From: Desulfofarcimen acetoxidans DSM 771
Lineage (GTDB): Bacteria > Bacillota > Desulfotomaculia > Desulfotomaculales > Desulfofarciminaceae
Assembly: GCF_000024205.1 (NCBI RefSeq)
Contig: NC_013216.1
Location: 682,001 to 746,000, forward strand
Direction: 5' to 3'
DNA length: 64,000 nt
Of the stretch, positions 8,199-15,659 are shown piece after piece (the stretch's first letter is position 1; every line of letters begins with the position of its first letter). The notes under the pieces were generated by a model. It searched no databases, was not told where the DNA came from, and saw only the letters and a list, made by a program, of their open reading frames with translations. The translations under genes and the position numbers were made by a program.

Positions 8199-8671
8199 TT
8201 TGTTTCCCCCTTGCCCTGAGCAACGCTGGTTTCTTTTTTTGCTGCCCCGGTAAAAAGCAGGTGTTTGGTTGAGTAGGAAGTGCCTGTCAGAATAACCTGT
8301 TTAGCCTGCTTAAGCCTGGTGTTAATTACTATAGGTCCCACCAGATTAGCGGTTGTTTCAGTTACCCGGTTCCTGGGAATGGAAATAATATTAACAACCA
8401 AAATTTCCTCGGGGTTTTGTATATCTAAATTCTTAATTTCTTCATCGGGCAAATCAAAGCTGTAACCGGGAAAGAAAATGAAGGGATTTGTTGCCAGAAA
8501 TGCTACTGCAGGCTCATCAACTGATTGCAGCCAGTAAAAAGCATCCATATCTTCTTCCGGCAACAGCATAAAACGCTTTAGTTCTTCAAAACCGGGAATT
8601 CCGGTAGGAAAAGCTATGATATTTTCCTGCTCAACTATTAAGTTGCTGCTATTAGTAGTTTTAACCTGCAC
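8192..8671 (-). CDS. fliW: Flagellar assembly factor FliW
   Basis: Protein antagonist of CsrA that also binds flagellin. Conserved features: IAFPTGIPGFEELKRF near the N-terminus, FYWLQSVDEPAVAFLATNPF in the middle, and VNIISIPRNRVTETTANLVGPIVIN. The 159-residue length suits a FliW with a Cys-ending tail. It overlaps csrA and follows flgL by 12 bases, so stoichiometry with CsrA is probably set by translational coupling. Confidence 0.93.
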   Translation of the reverse strand: MQVKTTNSSNLIVEQENIIAFPTGIPGFEELKRFMLLPEEDMDAFYWLQSVDEPAVAFLATNPFIFFPGYSFDLPDEEIKNLDIQNPEEILVVNIISIPRNRVTETTANLVGPIVINTRLKQAKQVILTGTSYSTKHLLFTGAAKKETSVAQGKGETKC

Positions 8672-8683
8672 CTAATTCATCTC

Positions 8684-9601
8684 CTACCTCAGATAATCCA
8701 GAATATTGGTTTGCAATATTTTTGCACTTATAGCCAGGGAAGCCTCATAGGCCATTTTATTTTCGGCAAGTTGTATAGTAGTCTCAGCTGTATCAACACC
8801 CTGTAAATTTTCTAACAGGGTTTGCATATTTAATGATTGGTTATCCATCTGTTCCTGCATGTTTTCTAAATGTTTAATTTTACCGCCAACAGCTGTTCTT
8901 TCTTGGACAAGGCTGTCATGGTTTTGATCCAGTTTATCCAGCAATTCTGAAACCTTATCTTTATCTCCGCTTTCAAGCGCACTCTTTAAATCTGTCAAAT
9001 TTTTAAATATATTGTTCTCACCCTTAACAAACACTTCTCCCGATACATTTACTTGCATGGTGATACCGGTTGCTATTTCTTTTCTAATCTTCCCGGTTGC
9101 TTCACCATGATAGTACAACTGCGGGTCGGTTCCTTCGATTAAATAGCCATTCTCCGGATTGTTGTCAACAAACTTGTTGTCAGTTTGAATACCGGCAAAA
9201 ATATAGCTTCGCCCCAAAACAGTATTAGTATTTGCCGTTAACTGCTCGATAATAACACCTACCTCAGCAGACATAGCTTTCATATCTGTTTCTCCAACTC
9301 CTAGGTTTCCCACCTCTAACACCAAATCCCGTGCACTTAATACGAGTTCCGCCGAATCTGCCAAGGCTGTTTCGGTTTGATTCATCCAGCCTATTGCATT
9401 ATCAATATTGCTTTTATATTGTTCCTGTTTATCTAAGGAGGTTTTCAAAGCCATGGCTTTTCCTAAATCACTGGGGTTTTCACTTAAGGTACTTAGCTTC
9501 TTGCCGGAGGAGATATCTAATTGGTTTTGAGCAATATCTCTCATTTGTCTTTCTATATTTTTTTTCAGGTTATGGCTTACTATCTGACTGGTGACACGCA
9601 T
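8684..9601 (-). CDS. flgL: Hook-filament junction protein FlgL
   Basis: Second hook-filament junction protein (HAP3), exported and polymerised between FlgK and flagellin. The N-terminus RVTSQIVSHNLKKNIERQM and the flagellin-like IATNQLDISSGKK-type segment (QLDISSGKKLSTLSENP) are characteristic, as is the C-terminal helix ANKM-type block (QLAENKMAYEASLAISAKI) ending in LDYLR. Length 305 aa is normal. GGAGGG stands before the ATG; flgK ends 12 bases upstream. Confidence 0.93.
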   Translation of the reverse strand: MRVTSQIVSHNLKKNIERQMRDIAQNQLDISSGKKLSTLSENPSDLGKAMALKTSLDKQEQYKSNIDNAIGWMNQTETALADSAELVLSARDLVLEVGNLGVGETDMKAMSAEVGVIIEQLTANTNTVLGRSYIFAGIQTDNKFVDNNPENGYLIEGTDPQLYYHGEATGKIRKEIATGITMQVNVSGEVFVKGENNIFKNLTDLKSALESGDKDKVSELLDKLDQNHDSLVQERTAVGGKIKHLENMQEQMDNQSLNMQTLLENLQGVDTAETTIQLAENKMAYEASLAISAKILQTNILDYLR

Positions 9602-9613
9602 TGTATTCCCTCC

Positions 9614-10906
9614 TTACCTGATAATGCCAAGTAAAGTTTCCAGCATTTGATCGATAGTGGTAATGATTTTAGAAGCGGCCTGGTAGCCATACTGGTACTG
9701 CAGTAAATTGGTCATTTCCTCTTCTATGGACACACCGGATACAGATTCACGCTGGGCAAATAACTGGTCCCCGATAGCCTCGTAGGTTTCCAGCAGTTGA
9801 CCGGCTGAATTGCTTTCCTCACCAATGGTAACCATTAAATCCTGGTAATATGATTCGAAAGTAATGCCTTCATCTTCACCCAGGCTGTCAATCTTCTTGT
9901 TGCGCAATTGCGCAGCTTCTAAAGCAATCTGGGGATCAACGGAAGCATTGTCATCCAGTTCAATAATTTTATTGTTGTTTAGAGTTTTACTATCTGAAGC
10001 ATTCGACAGGTCTTTAAAAAATTTACCTTCCCCAGTGTATAGTCCGTTTATTTCTTCGGCAATAGCATTAGCCAGTTTTTCAAGCTTTTCTTTATAATTA
10101 TCAATCCGGGATCCGGTGTTTATAAGACTGCCAACTGAACCGCCCACGTCCGGCGTATCGAAATTAGCTGCGTTAAAATTGTTTGCAGTCCCGGTAATTA
10201 AAGCAACGCCGTTAACACTTACATCAACTAAAGCTTTGTTATCATTATTCATTGTTGCATCTATTTTTACCAATTTAGCCAGTCTATCTAAGAGCAGATC
10301 CCGTTCATCCAGCAGGACATTGTTATTTTCTGCATGGCTTTTGGCAATAGATTCGTTGACCTTTACAATTCGTTCGGTTAGCTTTCCTACCTGACTGACT
10401 AGATCGGTATGCTCCGTGTCAACATCTTTCCTAATGATGCCTAACTGTTCATAGGACTGGTTCATGGCGGCAGCCAGAGCCTTCCCTTTTTCGAGTACTC
10501 CAGCCTGTATACCCTTATCCAGCGGGTTTTCATTTACTTCCTGCCAGCCGTTAAAAAAATCGTTGAGATATACTTGCATGCCTTCATTGACCGAATACGG
10601 AAACAAAGCTTCTACCTTCTGCAAGACATTTTGTTCCTTTTCCTGATAGCCGATTTGACTCAGGTTGCTTCTCACCTGTCCGTCGATATAGTTATTTCTG
10701 ATGCGCTCAATATCCCCTACATTAACGCCGGTTCCAAGCTGATAACCGCTTCCGGTATACGGTGGCCCGGTAACGAGGTTTACCCTTTGGCGGCTGTAGC
10801 CTGTAGTGTTGGCATTGGCTACGTTGTTGCCGGTAACATCCATGCCCGTTTTATTTGCTTGGAGGGCCCGTTTGCCTATTTCCAGGCCGAAAAAGGTTCC
10901 GCTCAT
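9614..10906 (-). CDS. flgK: Hook-associated protein FlgK
   Basis: First hook-filament junction protein (HAP1). The rod/hook N-terminal motif is clear (TFFGLEIGKRALQANK, then NNVANANTTGYSRQRV), and the C-terminus has the matching YQYGYQAASKIITTIDQM ending in LLGIIR. At 430 aa it is shorter than many enterobacterial FlgK, reflecting a smaller central domain. The start at 10906 is preceded by AAGGGGGC; the open frame extends to 10945 without a ribosome site. A hairpin lies in the gap to flgN. Confidence 0.93.
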   Translation of the reverse strand: MSGTFFGLEIGKRALQANKTGMDVTGNNVANANTTGYSRQRVNLVTGPPYTGSGYQLGTGVNVGDIERIRNNYIDGQVRSNLSQIGYQEKEQNVLQKVEALFPYSVNEGMQVYLNDFFNGWQEVNENPLDKGIQAGVLEKGKALAAAMNQSYEQLGIIRKDVDTEHTDLVSQVGKLTERIVKVNESIAKSHAENNNVLLDERDLLLDRLAKLVKIDATMNNDNKALVDVSVNGVALITGTANNFNAANFDTPDVGGSVGSLINTGSRIDNYKEKLEKLANAIAEEINGLYTGEGKFFKDLSNASDSKTLNNNKIIELDDNASVDPQIALEAAQLRNKKIDSLGEDEGITFESYYQDLMVTIGEESNSAGQLLETYEAIGDQLFAQRESVSGVSIEEEMTNLLQYQYGYQAASKIITTIDQMLETLLGIIR

Positions 10907-10948
10907 TACAATGCCCCCTTCTTTGTTAAACTTAATTATATACATAAA

Positions 10949-10970
10949 GCCTAAACCGTCAGGTTTAGGC
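10949..10970 (-). other. Hairpin overlapping the flgN stop
   Basis: A perfect 9-bp stem GCCTAAACC/GGTTTAGGC with a four-base loop spans the flgN stop codon and is followed on the minus strand by TTTATGTAT. It could be a weak attenuator or RNA processing site between flgN and flgK; the T run is too poor for a confident terminator. Confidence 0.5.
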
Positions 10971-11442
10971 GCGAAATACCGGGCTGTTTCTCATCTATGA
11001 CTCCGTTTTCCTTATAGGTCAGCCTTTGTTTGGGCAGGAGAATATTGATTAATCGCTCATTAAAAGATAAGGCATTTTGGGTTAGTATATTATTGATTTC
11101 ATTGATGTCTTGTATCTTGACAAATAAATTCCTTAACTCCTGAATTAAAGTGAGCAGTTCATGACTTAAAAAACCCGGAGCAGATTCTGACAAAGCACTT
11201 AAAGCCGTACCGGCAGGCAACCCGAGCTCATTTTTAATTTCATCCTGTAAGCCGGAGCAGGTATTTTGAATTTTAACCAATTCCCCTGTTAAAATTTCTT
11301 GCCTGCCTGCAGTAGCTTTTATGTCTGTATGATTATTTCTCTTTAAAGCTTCCAAGTGCTGCTGAGAAGCTTTAAATAACTTTATGGCAATATTTTTTTG
11401 TATATTTAGGCAGTCTCGCAGCTGTTGAAATAAATTTTGCAT
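10951..11442 (-). CDS. flgN: FlgN-type chaperone
   Basis: Cytosolic chaperone for FlgK and FlgL. The 163-residue protein is almost wholly helical (LRDCLNIQKNIAIKLFKASQ, LLTLIQELRNLFVKIQDIN), typical of FlgN/YvyG. Position between flgM and flgK is the standard order and carries much of the assignment, because FlgN sequence is weakly conserved. The C-terminal tail is a predicted strand with Asn-Leu-Thr-Val. Confidence 0.82.
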   Translation of the reverse strand: MQNLFQQLRDCLNIQKNIAIKLFKASQQHLEALKRNNHTDIKATAGRQEILTGELVKIQNTCSGLQDEIKNELGLPAGTALSALSESAPGFLSHELLTLIQELRNLFVKIQDINEINNILTQNALSFNERLINILLPKQRLTYKENGVIDEKQPGISRLNLTV

Positions 11443-11453
11443 AAGCCCACCCT

Positions 11454-11747
11454 TTAAACTTGTTTATCCAAAAGTCTCTCCTCAATAATCCCATCCGCAA
11501 TCTTTTCTCCGCTGGACTTGTATGTGCCGTCCTGAATACGCTGCTTCAATTCGGCCACCAGGTCTTCGCGTACACTTGGCAGCTCAGCTATTTTTGAGCG
11601 AACCATTTGTATTTCTTTGGCCTGTGAGGAAATCTCCAATTTATCTGCCTGTACATTACCGGTAGCCGGCTGTTTAATCTTGTCTTTTTCTTTTACTAAT
11701 GATGTATAGGCTTTTATGGGGTTAAATCCGTTCTGTGATATTTTCAT
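11454..11747 (-). CDS. flgM: Anti-sigma-D factor FlgM
   Basis: Binds and silences SigD until hook completion lets FlgM be secreted. N-terminal MKISQNGFNPIKAYTSL is intrinsically disordered as in the family; the C-terminal SigD-binding half has DKLEISSQAKEIQ, then VREDLVAELKQRIQDGTYKSSGEKIADGII. At 97 aa the size is normal. The start at 11747 follows GAGGTGGGG; the frame opens at 11771 without a ribosome site. It heads the late minus-strand operon; its target sigD is at 39.3 kb. Confidence 0.93.
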   Translation of the reverse strand: MKISQNGFNPIKAYTSLVKEKDKIKQPATGNVQADKLEISSQAKEIQMVRSKIAELPSVREDLVAELKQRIQDGTYKSSGEKIADGIIEERLLDKQV

Positions 11748-11785
11748 CTGCCCCACCTCATTTAAACACAAATACTTTTATTATT

Positions 11786-11812
11786 ATTTCGGTATATTTA
11801 CCCCAAACTTTA
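11786..11812 (-). promoter_or_regulatory. Candidate SigD promoter of flgM operon
   Basis: On the minus strand: TAAA (11812-11809), exactly 15 bases, then ACCGAAAT (11793-11786), five of eight -10 consensus bases. It lies about 40 bases from the flgM start. SigD control of flgM is common, but the -10 here is only moderate. Confidence 0.5.
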
Positions 11813-12019
11813 GAGAATGGTGAAATTTTTTAAAAAAATTTTAATAGAAGTTTAGAATTTATTTTACCATATTGTACTTTGATTGTCAGCAGAGATTGAA
11901 ATAGTTCTGAAAAGTATGAAAATTATGTAATAAAATAGTTAACACGGTGCTGTTGCCAGGAGAATTTGCTGAATTCCAAATTAATTTAAAGGATTATTTG
12001 CAAAAATATCTCTTTAACT

Positions 12020-12046
12020 TAAAGGAATTAAAGAAAAAGTCGATAA
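12020..12046 (+). promoter_or_regulatory. SigD promoter of SLH protein gene
   Basis: TAAA at 12020-12023, a 15-base spacer, GTCGATAA at 12039-12046: identical in both boxes and spacing to the flagellin promoter. The start codon is about 50 bases downstream of the expected transcript start. The rest of the 11.75-12.1 kb gap is AT-rich and shows no other gene. Confidence 0.8.
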
Positions 12047-12103
12047 TTACTTATATATAGCAGGTGTAGTAAATTATAAAACTAAAAGGAGGATGCGGAA
12101 AAA

Positions 12104-13639
12104 GTGTTGGCAAAATGTGAGAAAAAATATCCGGCTTTATTTGTCATCTTGGGATTGCTTGTTCTGGCGGGACTTTCTGTGTTTGTGAATATTGTGGAAG
12201 CTGCTGATGTATCTGCTGATGTAAGTGTAAGTATGTATATCTATAGCCCGAGCGATGGCTCAAATAAGGAACTGACAGCCGTAACTGATTCTGTTACAGG
12301 GGATGAGTACTACAATACCTACAGCAACCTTATTTTTTTATCAGTAACAATTGATTCGGACAATAGTGTTAATAAGATAACTGTGAACAGTAAGGCGCTG
12401 GCCGAGGATGAGACGGGTACTTATATATTCCTGACAAAAACAGGCGAAAATAATATAACAGTCAAGGTTGATTTTGAGGGGGCTTCGTCTGTATCAAAAA
12501 GTTATAAGATAAACTATTATAATGATACTGCACCGCAAAATACGACTTATACATTGAGCATACCTCCTTCCGGGGTTATAACAAATCTATTTGACGGTAG
12601 CATAAAGCTGTATTTGCCTAAGAATACCTTTATTGTAAATGATGACGGGCCGACGGATTCACAATATATTATGATTATCGCAAGCAAGGAGCCAAGTGAT
12701 AGACGTTATCGGGATGATTATGCCGAATTGCCGCCTAATTCCAAGTCGTTTGATATTAGGCCGGTTGTAATCAGTGACGATGAAATTGAATTTGCGGACG
12801 ATAGCATACTGTCGTCCAATGGCACAATTACACTGGGTTATGATGAGAATATAATACGACCGGAGATTTTAACGGTTTATTATAATGCCGGCAATGGTTG
12901 GAAAAATATAGGTGGCCTGGTGAGTGAAAAAAATAAGACCATTTCAGCACAGTTTAACGGTTTCGGTGAGTATGTAGTTATGGCAAGATCGAATAATTTT
13001 AGTGAATTTACTAAAAAGATTTCTGAGATAGATACATCAGTCAGTTGGTCTAAGCAATATGTAGATGTGCTTTATGCAAGGGGAATAATGGAACCCAATA
13101 AAAATTTAAGTGATGGAAGATTTGGTTTAATAAATGACGCAGGTGAAGAGGAAAATGCTACGCGCTTTGATTTTGCTAAAGCAGTTGTAAAAGGTCTTGG
13201 TCTTCAGTTAGTTGTTGATATTACAACACCACCGGGTTTGGATGGGGGTTGGGAATCAGGGAGTTCTGCTTCCTTTACTGATTCTACTGAAATAGCGATA
13301 ATGAAAACAGCTTATACAAACGGTATTTTACAGGGTACAGTTAAAGGTGGTAAAAAGTATTTTGAACCCGGAGATTCTCTTACAAGAGCACAGGCAGCGG
13401 TTATTTTAGCCAGGGTATTAAAGCTGAAAACTGATACTGACCAGGATAAGGTAATTGCTCAGTTGAATAAGTCCTACAGTGATTCTTGTGACATCGAGGC
13501 TTGGGCTGCACCAAGTGTTCTGGCCGTCAGTAAGGCTAAAATCTTTACCAATAAAGAGTTTAAGCCTGCTGAATCTCTGACATGCGCACAGTTGGCAAAA
13601 ATAACCTATATTATGCTGCAAAAAGTCGGTAAGTTGTAA
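12104..13639 (+). CDS. Secreted S-layer homology (SLH) domain protein
   Basis: A 511-residue exported protein. A signal peptide is visible (charged start, LFVILGLLVLAGLSVFVN core, VEAADVS cleavage region). The central part is beta-rich without a recognised domain. From about residue 310, three SLH-type repeats follow (WSKQYVDVLYARGIM; IAIMKTAYTNGILQG with LTRAQAAVILARVL; WAAPSVLAVSKAKIF with LTCAQLAKITYIML), which would anchor it to secondary cell-wall polymer. GTG start, AAAGGAGG eleven bases upstream. The SigD promoter links it to motility; it may be a surface factor made together with flagella. It does not resemble a flagellar structural protein. Confidence 0.85.
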   Translation: MLAKCEKKYPALFVILGLLVLAGLSVFVNIVEAADVSADVSVSMYIYSPSDGSNKELTAVTDSVTGDEYYNTYSNLIFLSVTIDSDNSVNKITVNSKALAEDETGTYIFLTKTGENNITVKVDFEGASSVSKSYKINYYNDTAPQNTTYTLSIPPSGVITNLFDGSIKLYLPKNTFIVNDDGPTDSQYIMIIASKEPSDRRYRDDYAELPPNSKSFDIRPVVISDDEIEFADDSILSSNGTITLGYDENIIRPEILTVYYNAGNGWKNIGGLVSEKNKTISAQFNGFGEYVVMARSNNFSEFTKKISEIDTSVSWSKQYVDVLYARGIMEPNKNLSDGRFGLINDAGEEENATRFDFAKAVVKGLGLQLVVDITTPPGLDGGWESGSSASFTDSTEIAIMKTAYTNGILQGTVKGGKKYFEPGDSLTRAQAAVILARVLKLKTDTDQDKVIAQLNKSYSDSCDIEAWAAPSVLAVSKAKIFTNKEFKPAESLTCAQLAKITYIMLQKVGKL

Positions 13640-13720
13640 TACCGTGAAAAAATATATTACAAGGATTTGAATAATAAATTGATGGAATAAGATGCAATTC
13701 TTATAATTGAAGATTGTTAA

Positions 13721-13765
13721 CCAACTCCCCCGAAGGGTGAAGACTGACGGGGGAGTTGGTTTTTT
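13721..13765 (+). terminator. Terminator after SLH gene
   Basis: An 11-bp stem CCAACTCCCCC/GGGGGAGTTGG with a 17-base loop, followed by TTTTTT. Confidence 0.85.
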
Positions 13766-13800
13766 ACACGGCATAACACTTTTTATTTTAAAAAATACAC

Positions 13801-13832
13801 GGAACCACTACAATATCTAGTGGTTCCTTTGT
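13801..13832. terminator. Inverted repeat, likely bidirectional terminator
   Basis: A perfect 10-bp stem GGAACCACTA/TAGTGGTTCC with a 7-base loop followed by TTTGTTATCTTT. It lies at the 3' end of the minus-strand Rpn fragment and at the left edge of the accessory block. Confidence 0.65.
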
Positions 13833-13842
13833 TATCTTTAAA

Positions 13843-13977
13843 CTAATTGTGGTAGCGTTTTACAAAAAATAAGTCTTTTTCAGTGGCCTCCAAGGCAGCA
13901 ATGGCGGTTTTTTCTAAACCTTCTCTTAAACCTTCCTCTCGGCCTTCTTCACGGATCCACTGTTCTATTTGAGTCAT
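13843..13977 (-). CDS. Surviving C-terminal Rpn ORF (possible RpnS)
   Basis: A 44-residue ORF beginning MTQIEQWIREEGREEG. GGAGGTG lies six bases before its ATG, identical to the internal site in the two full type A genes. E. coli Rpn proteins are reported to encode a small antitoxin (RpnS) from an internal start covering the C-terminal part; this would be an orphan RpnS-like ORF. Whether it is expressed is unknown; no promoter is evident. Confidence 0.4.
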   Translation of the reverse strand: MTQIEQWIREEGREEGLREGLEKTAIAALEATEKDLFFVKRYHN

Positions 13978-14025
13978 GCGCAGCACCTCCAGAAGTTTTT
14001 TTCTTTTACTTCTATTACAGATAAA
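13843..14025 (-). pseudogene. Rpn-family nuclease (type A) fragment
   Basis: A collapsed copy of the gene at 17009-17896. From the 3' end it matches the C-terminal coding part, then at a T-run near 13997 it jumps about 480 bases to the segment around Glu59-Lys61 of the full gene (TTCTTTTACTTCTA), so most of the nuclease core is lost. The 5' end is cut off by the repeat starting at 14026. The last residues (EATEKDLFFVKRYHN) also differ from the full copies. The frame through the small C-terminal ORF stays open. Confidence 0.85.
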
Positions 14026-14174
14026 TGAGGATTGCGACTGATTATATTTCGCCACATTATGGAGAATTGGGCAACCATTATATTGTTAAATCTATCCGGT
14101 AGGAAAAACAACAATAGTCATAGAAATACACAGACATTGTGGTAAAATATATACAAAGAAGGTGATCAAAGACA

Positions 14175-15094
14175 ATGCCCAAAATAGACTTGCCAATCAA
14201 ACGCTTGTTGCAGCAAAGACCTGCCGACTGGGTCAAGTACATCCTCCCCCTGACTGTCGGGAGGAATGGATCAAGCCCTATTGCACGGAATTTGTACCAA
14301 AACAAGAATCCCGGCTGGATAAAGTCATAGAGGTAGATGACCCCAGGGGAACGTACTTAATCAATTTTGAGCCTATGGGGTACTACGACATAAAATTGCC
14401 GGCTCGGATGCTGCGCTACCGGGGGGACATTTGGGAATATACCCTGTCTAAAGGCAAAGGAATCCCACCCATAAAGCAAATAGTCATATTTTTCTATTCC
14501 GAGCATGACAGCAAAAACCATCTCTTGACAGATTACTGGGGAGAATCAACTATGTTAAGGTATACCTATCGGGTTATCCATGTCTGGGAAGAGTCAAGGC
14601 AACAGGTAATAGACAAAGAATTGGTCGGACTTTATCCCCTGTTACCTCTGATGAAAGGAGAAAAAGGGGATGAAAAGTCAGAAGAGGTCCTTCAGCAAAG
14701 CATATCTATCATACAGAAAGTGAAAGACATATCCTTGCAACAGGATCTATTGGCCACAATGGCCGTATTGGTATCTCACAAGTACCCAGCAGCTCTTGTA
14801 TTGTCAATGATAGGGAGGGAAATGATTATGGAATCACCGGTTTACCAAGAATGGGTGAAGGAGGCTGAAGCTAAGGGTAGGATTGAAGGCAAGGCTGAAG
14901 GAAAGGCTGAAGCTATATGCAAGCTCTTAAGCAAAAGATTTGGCCTCAAATCCTTAATTATGCAGGATAAAGTTAATAGTATAACAAATAAAACGGTTTT
15001 GGATTGGATATTTGATGAAATCATCGACATTACAGACCTAAAAGTTGCTCAAAATATTATAGATGATGCAATTAAGCAGATAATGCAACAATGA
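14175..15094 (+). pseudogene. Rpn-family protein (type B), frameshifted copy
   Basis: Near-identical to the intact gene at 15660-16589. The ATG at 14175 with AGAAGGTGA upstream matches the intact start, but a run of five C at 14246-14250 (three in the other copy) adds two bases and shifts the frame after about 25 codons. An alternative GTG at 14162 reads through in the downstream frame with an unrelated N-terminus, but has no proper ribosome site. The downstream ~285 codons are open and match the intact copy, with one fewer EGRA-type repeat. Either a real frameshift or a sequencing error at the C run. Confidence 0.75.
14828..15094 (+). CDS. Intragenic C-terminal ORF of Rpn type B
   Basis: An 88-residue ORF, MESPVYQEWVKEAEAKG onward, in frame with the larger gene. 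GGAGGG lies eight bases before the ATG (14828). It covers the GKAEGKAE repeats and the C-terminal helical domain. In this copy the upstream nuclease part is frameshifted, so this may be the only product. Inferred by analogy to E. coli RpnS. Confidence 0.45.
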   Translation: MESPVYQEWVKEAEAKGRIEGKAEGKAEAICKLLSKRFGLKSLIMQDKVNSITNKTVLDWIFDEIIDITDLKVAQNIIDDAIKQIMQQ

Positions 15095-15134
15095 TCGGAA
15101 ATGTTCGGGTCGATTTTAGGAAGAAAGCATAGAG

Positions 15135-15170
15135 ATTGGAAGTAATAAAAAGACGTTATTTCCAATTTCT
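15135..15170. terminator. Hairpin between convergent ORFs
   Basis: An 11-bp stem (ATTGGAAGTAA with TTATTTCCAAT, one G-T pair) around TAAAAAGACG, followed by TTCTTTCT. It separates the Rpn gene from the opposing MazE-like ORF; copy b is at 16629. Confidence 0.55.
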
Positions 15171-15275
15171 TTCTAGGGTCTGTCCCCTATAAAAAAATGG
15201 TAATAGAATTATTATGTCCAAGGCTGAGTTCCTAACTGAACACTAGTCCACATGCGCCGGATTTTTTGCCTGGTG

Positions 15276-15440
15276 TTATATCTGGGGAAATAACCAACGC
15301 TGGTTAGTGTCCTCCGACTTGCCGCTATCTGCTTCCTTATAAATATTTTCGGTCTTAGCTTTGGACAATAAATCTTCCGGGCTATATTTTTTTCGTCGGA
15401 TAATAAGAGTATCATTTCCAGCTTGGTAAGGTTGTGCCAT
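15276..15440 (-). pseudogene. Truncated MazE/AbrB-like antitoxin, copy 1
   Basis: A 54-residue ORF, MAQPYQAGNDTLIIRRKKYS onward. The stretch from LIIRR through the EDLL, TENIYKEADSGKSED and final W block resembles the C-terminal half of MazE-type antitoxins (strand, then YTLEDLL, then a HGEVDTG-like toxin-binding tail). The DNA-binding AbrB half is absent. This could be a fragment or a mini-antitoxin; no adjacent MazF was found. Confidence 0.55.
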
Positions 15441-15659
15441 CGTTAACACCTTTAAAATTTTTGACTTCTCATGCTTCTTTATCCACCCATAGCTATGACA
15501 ATATTGTATTTGAGGATTGTGACTGATTATATTTTGCCACATTATGGAGAATTGGGCAACCATTATATTGTTGAATCTATCCGGTAGGAAAAACAACAAT
15601 AGTCATAGAAATGCACAGACATTGTGGTAAAATATATACAAAGAAGGTGATCAAAGACA

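Larger units (their letters stand above)
14026..15510. repeat. Direct repeat R1, copy a
   Basis: A ~1.49-kb unit nearly identical to 15511-17010, in direct tandem. Each holds an Rpn type B gene (plus), a hairpin, and a truncated MazE-like ORF (minus). Differences include two extra C at 14246-14250 and a missing 12-base codon block near 14900. Near-identity means recent duplication. Confidence 0.9.
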
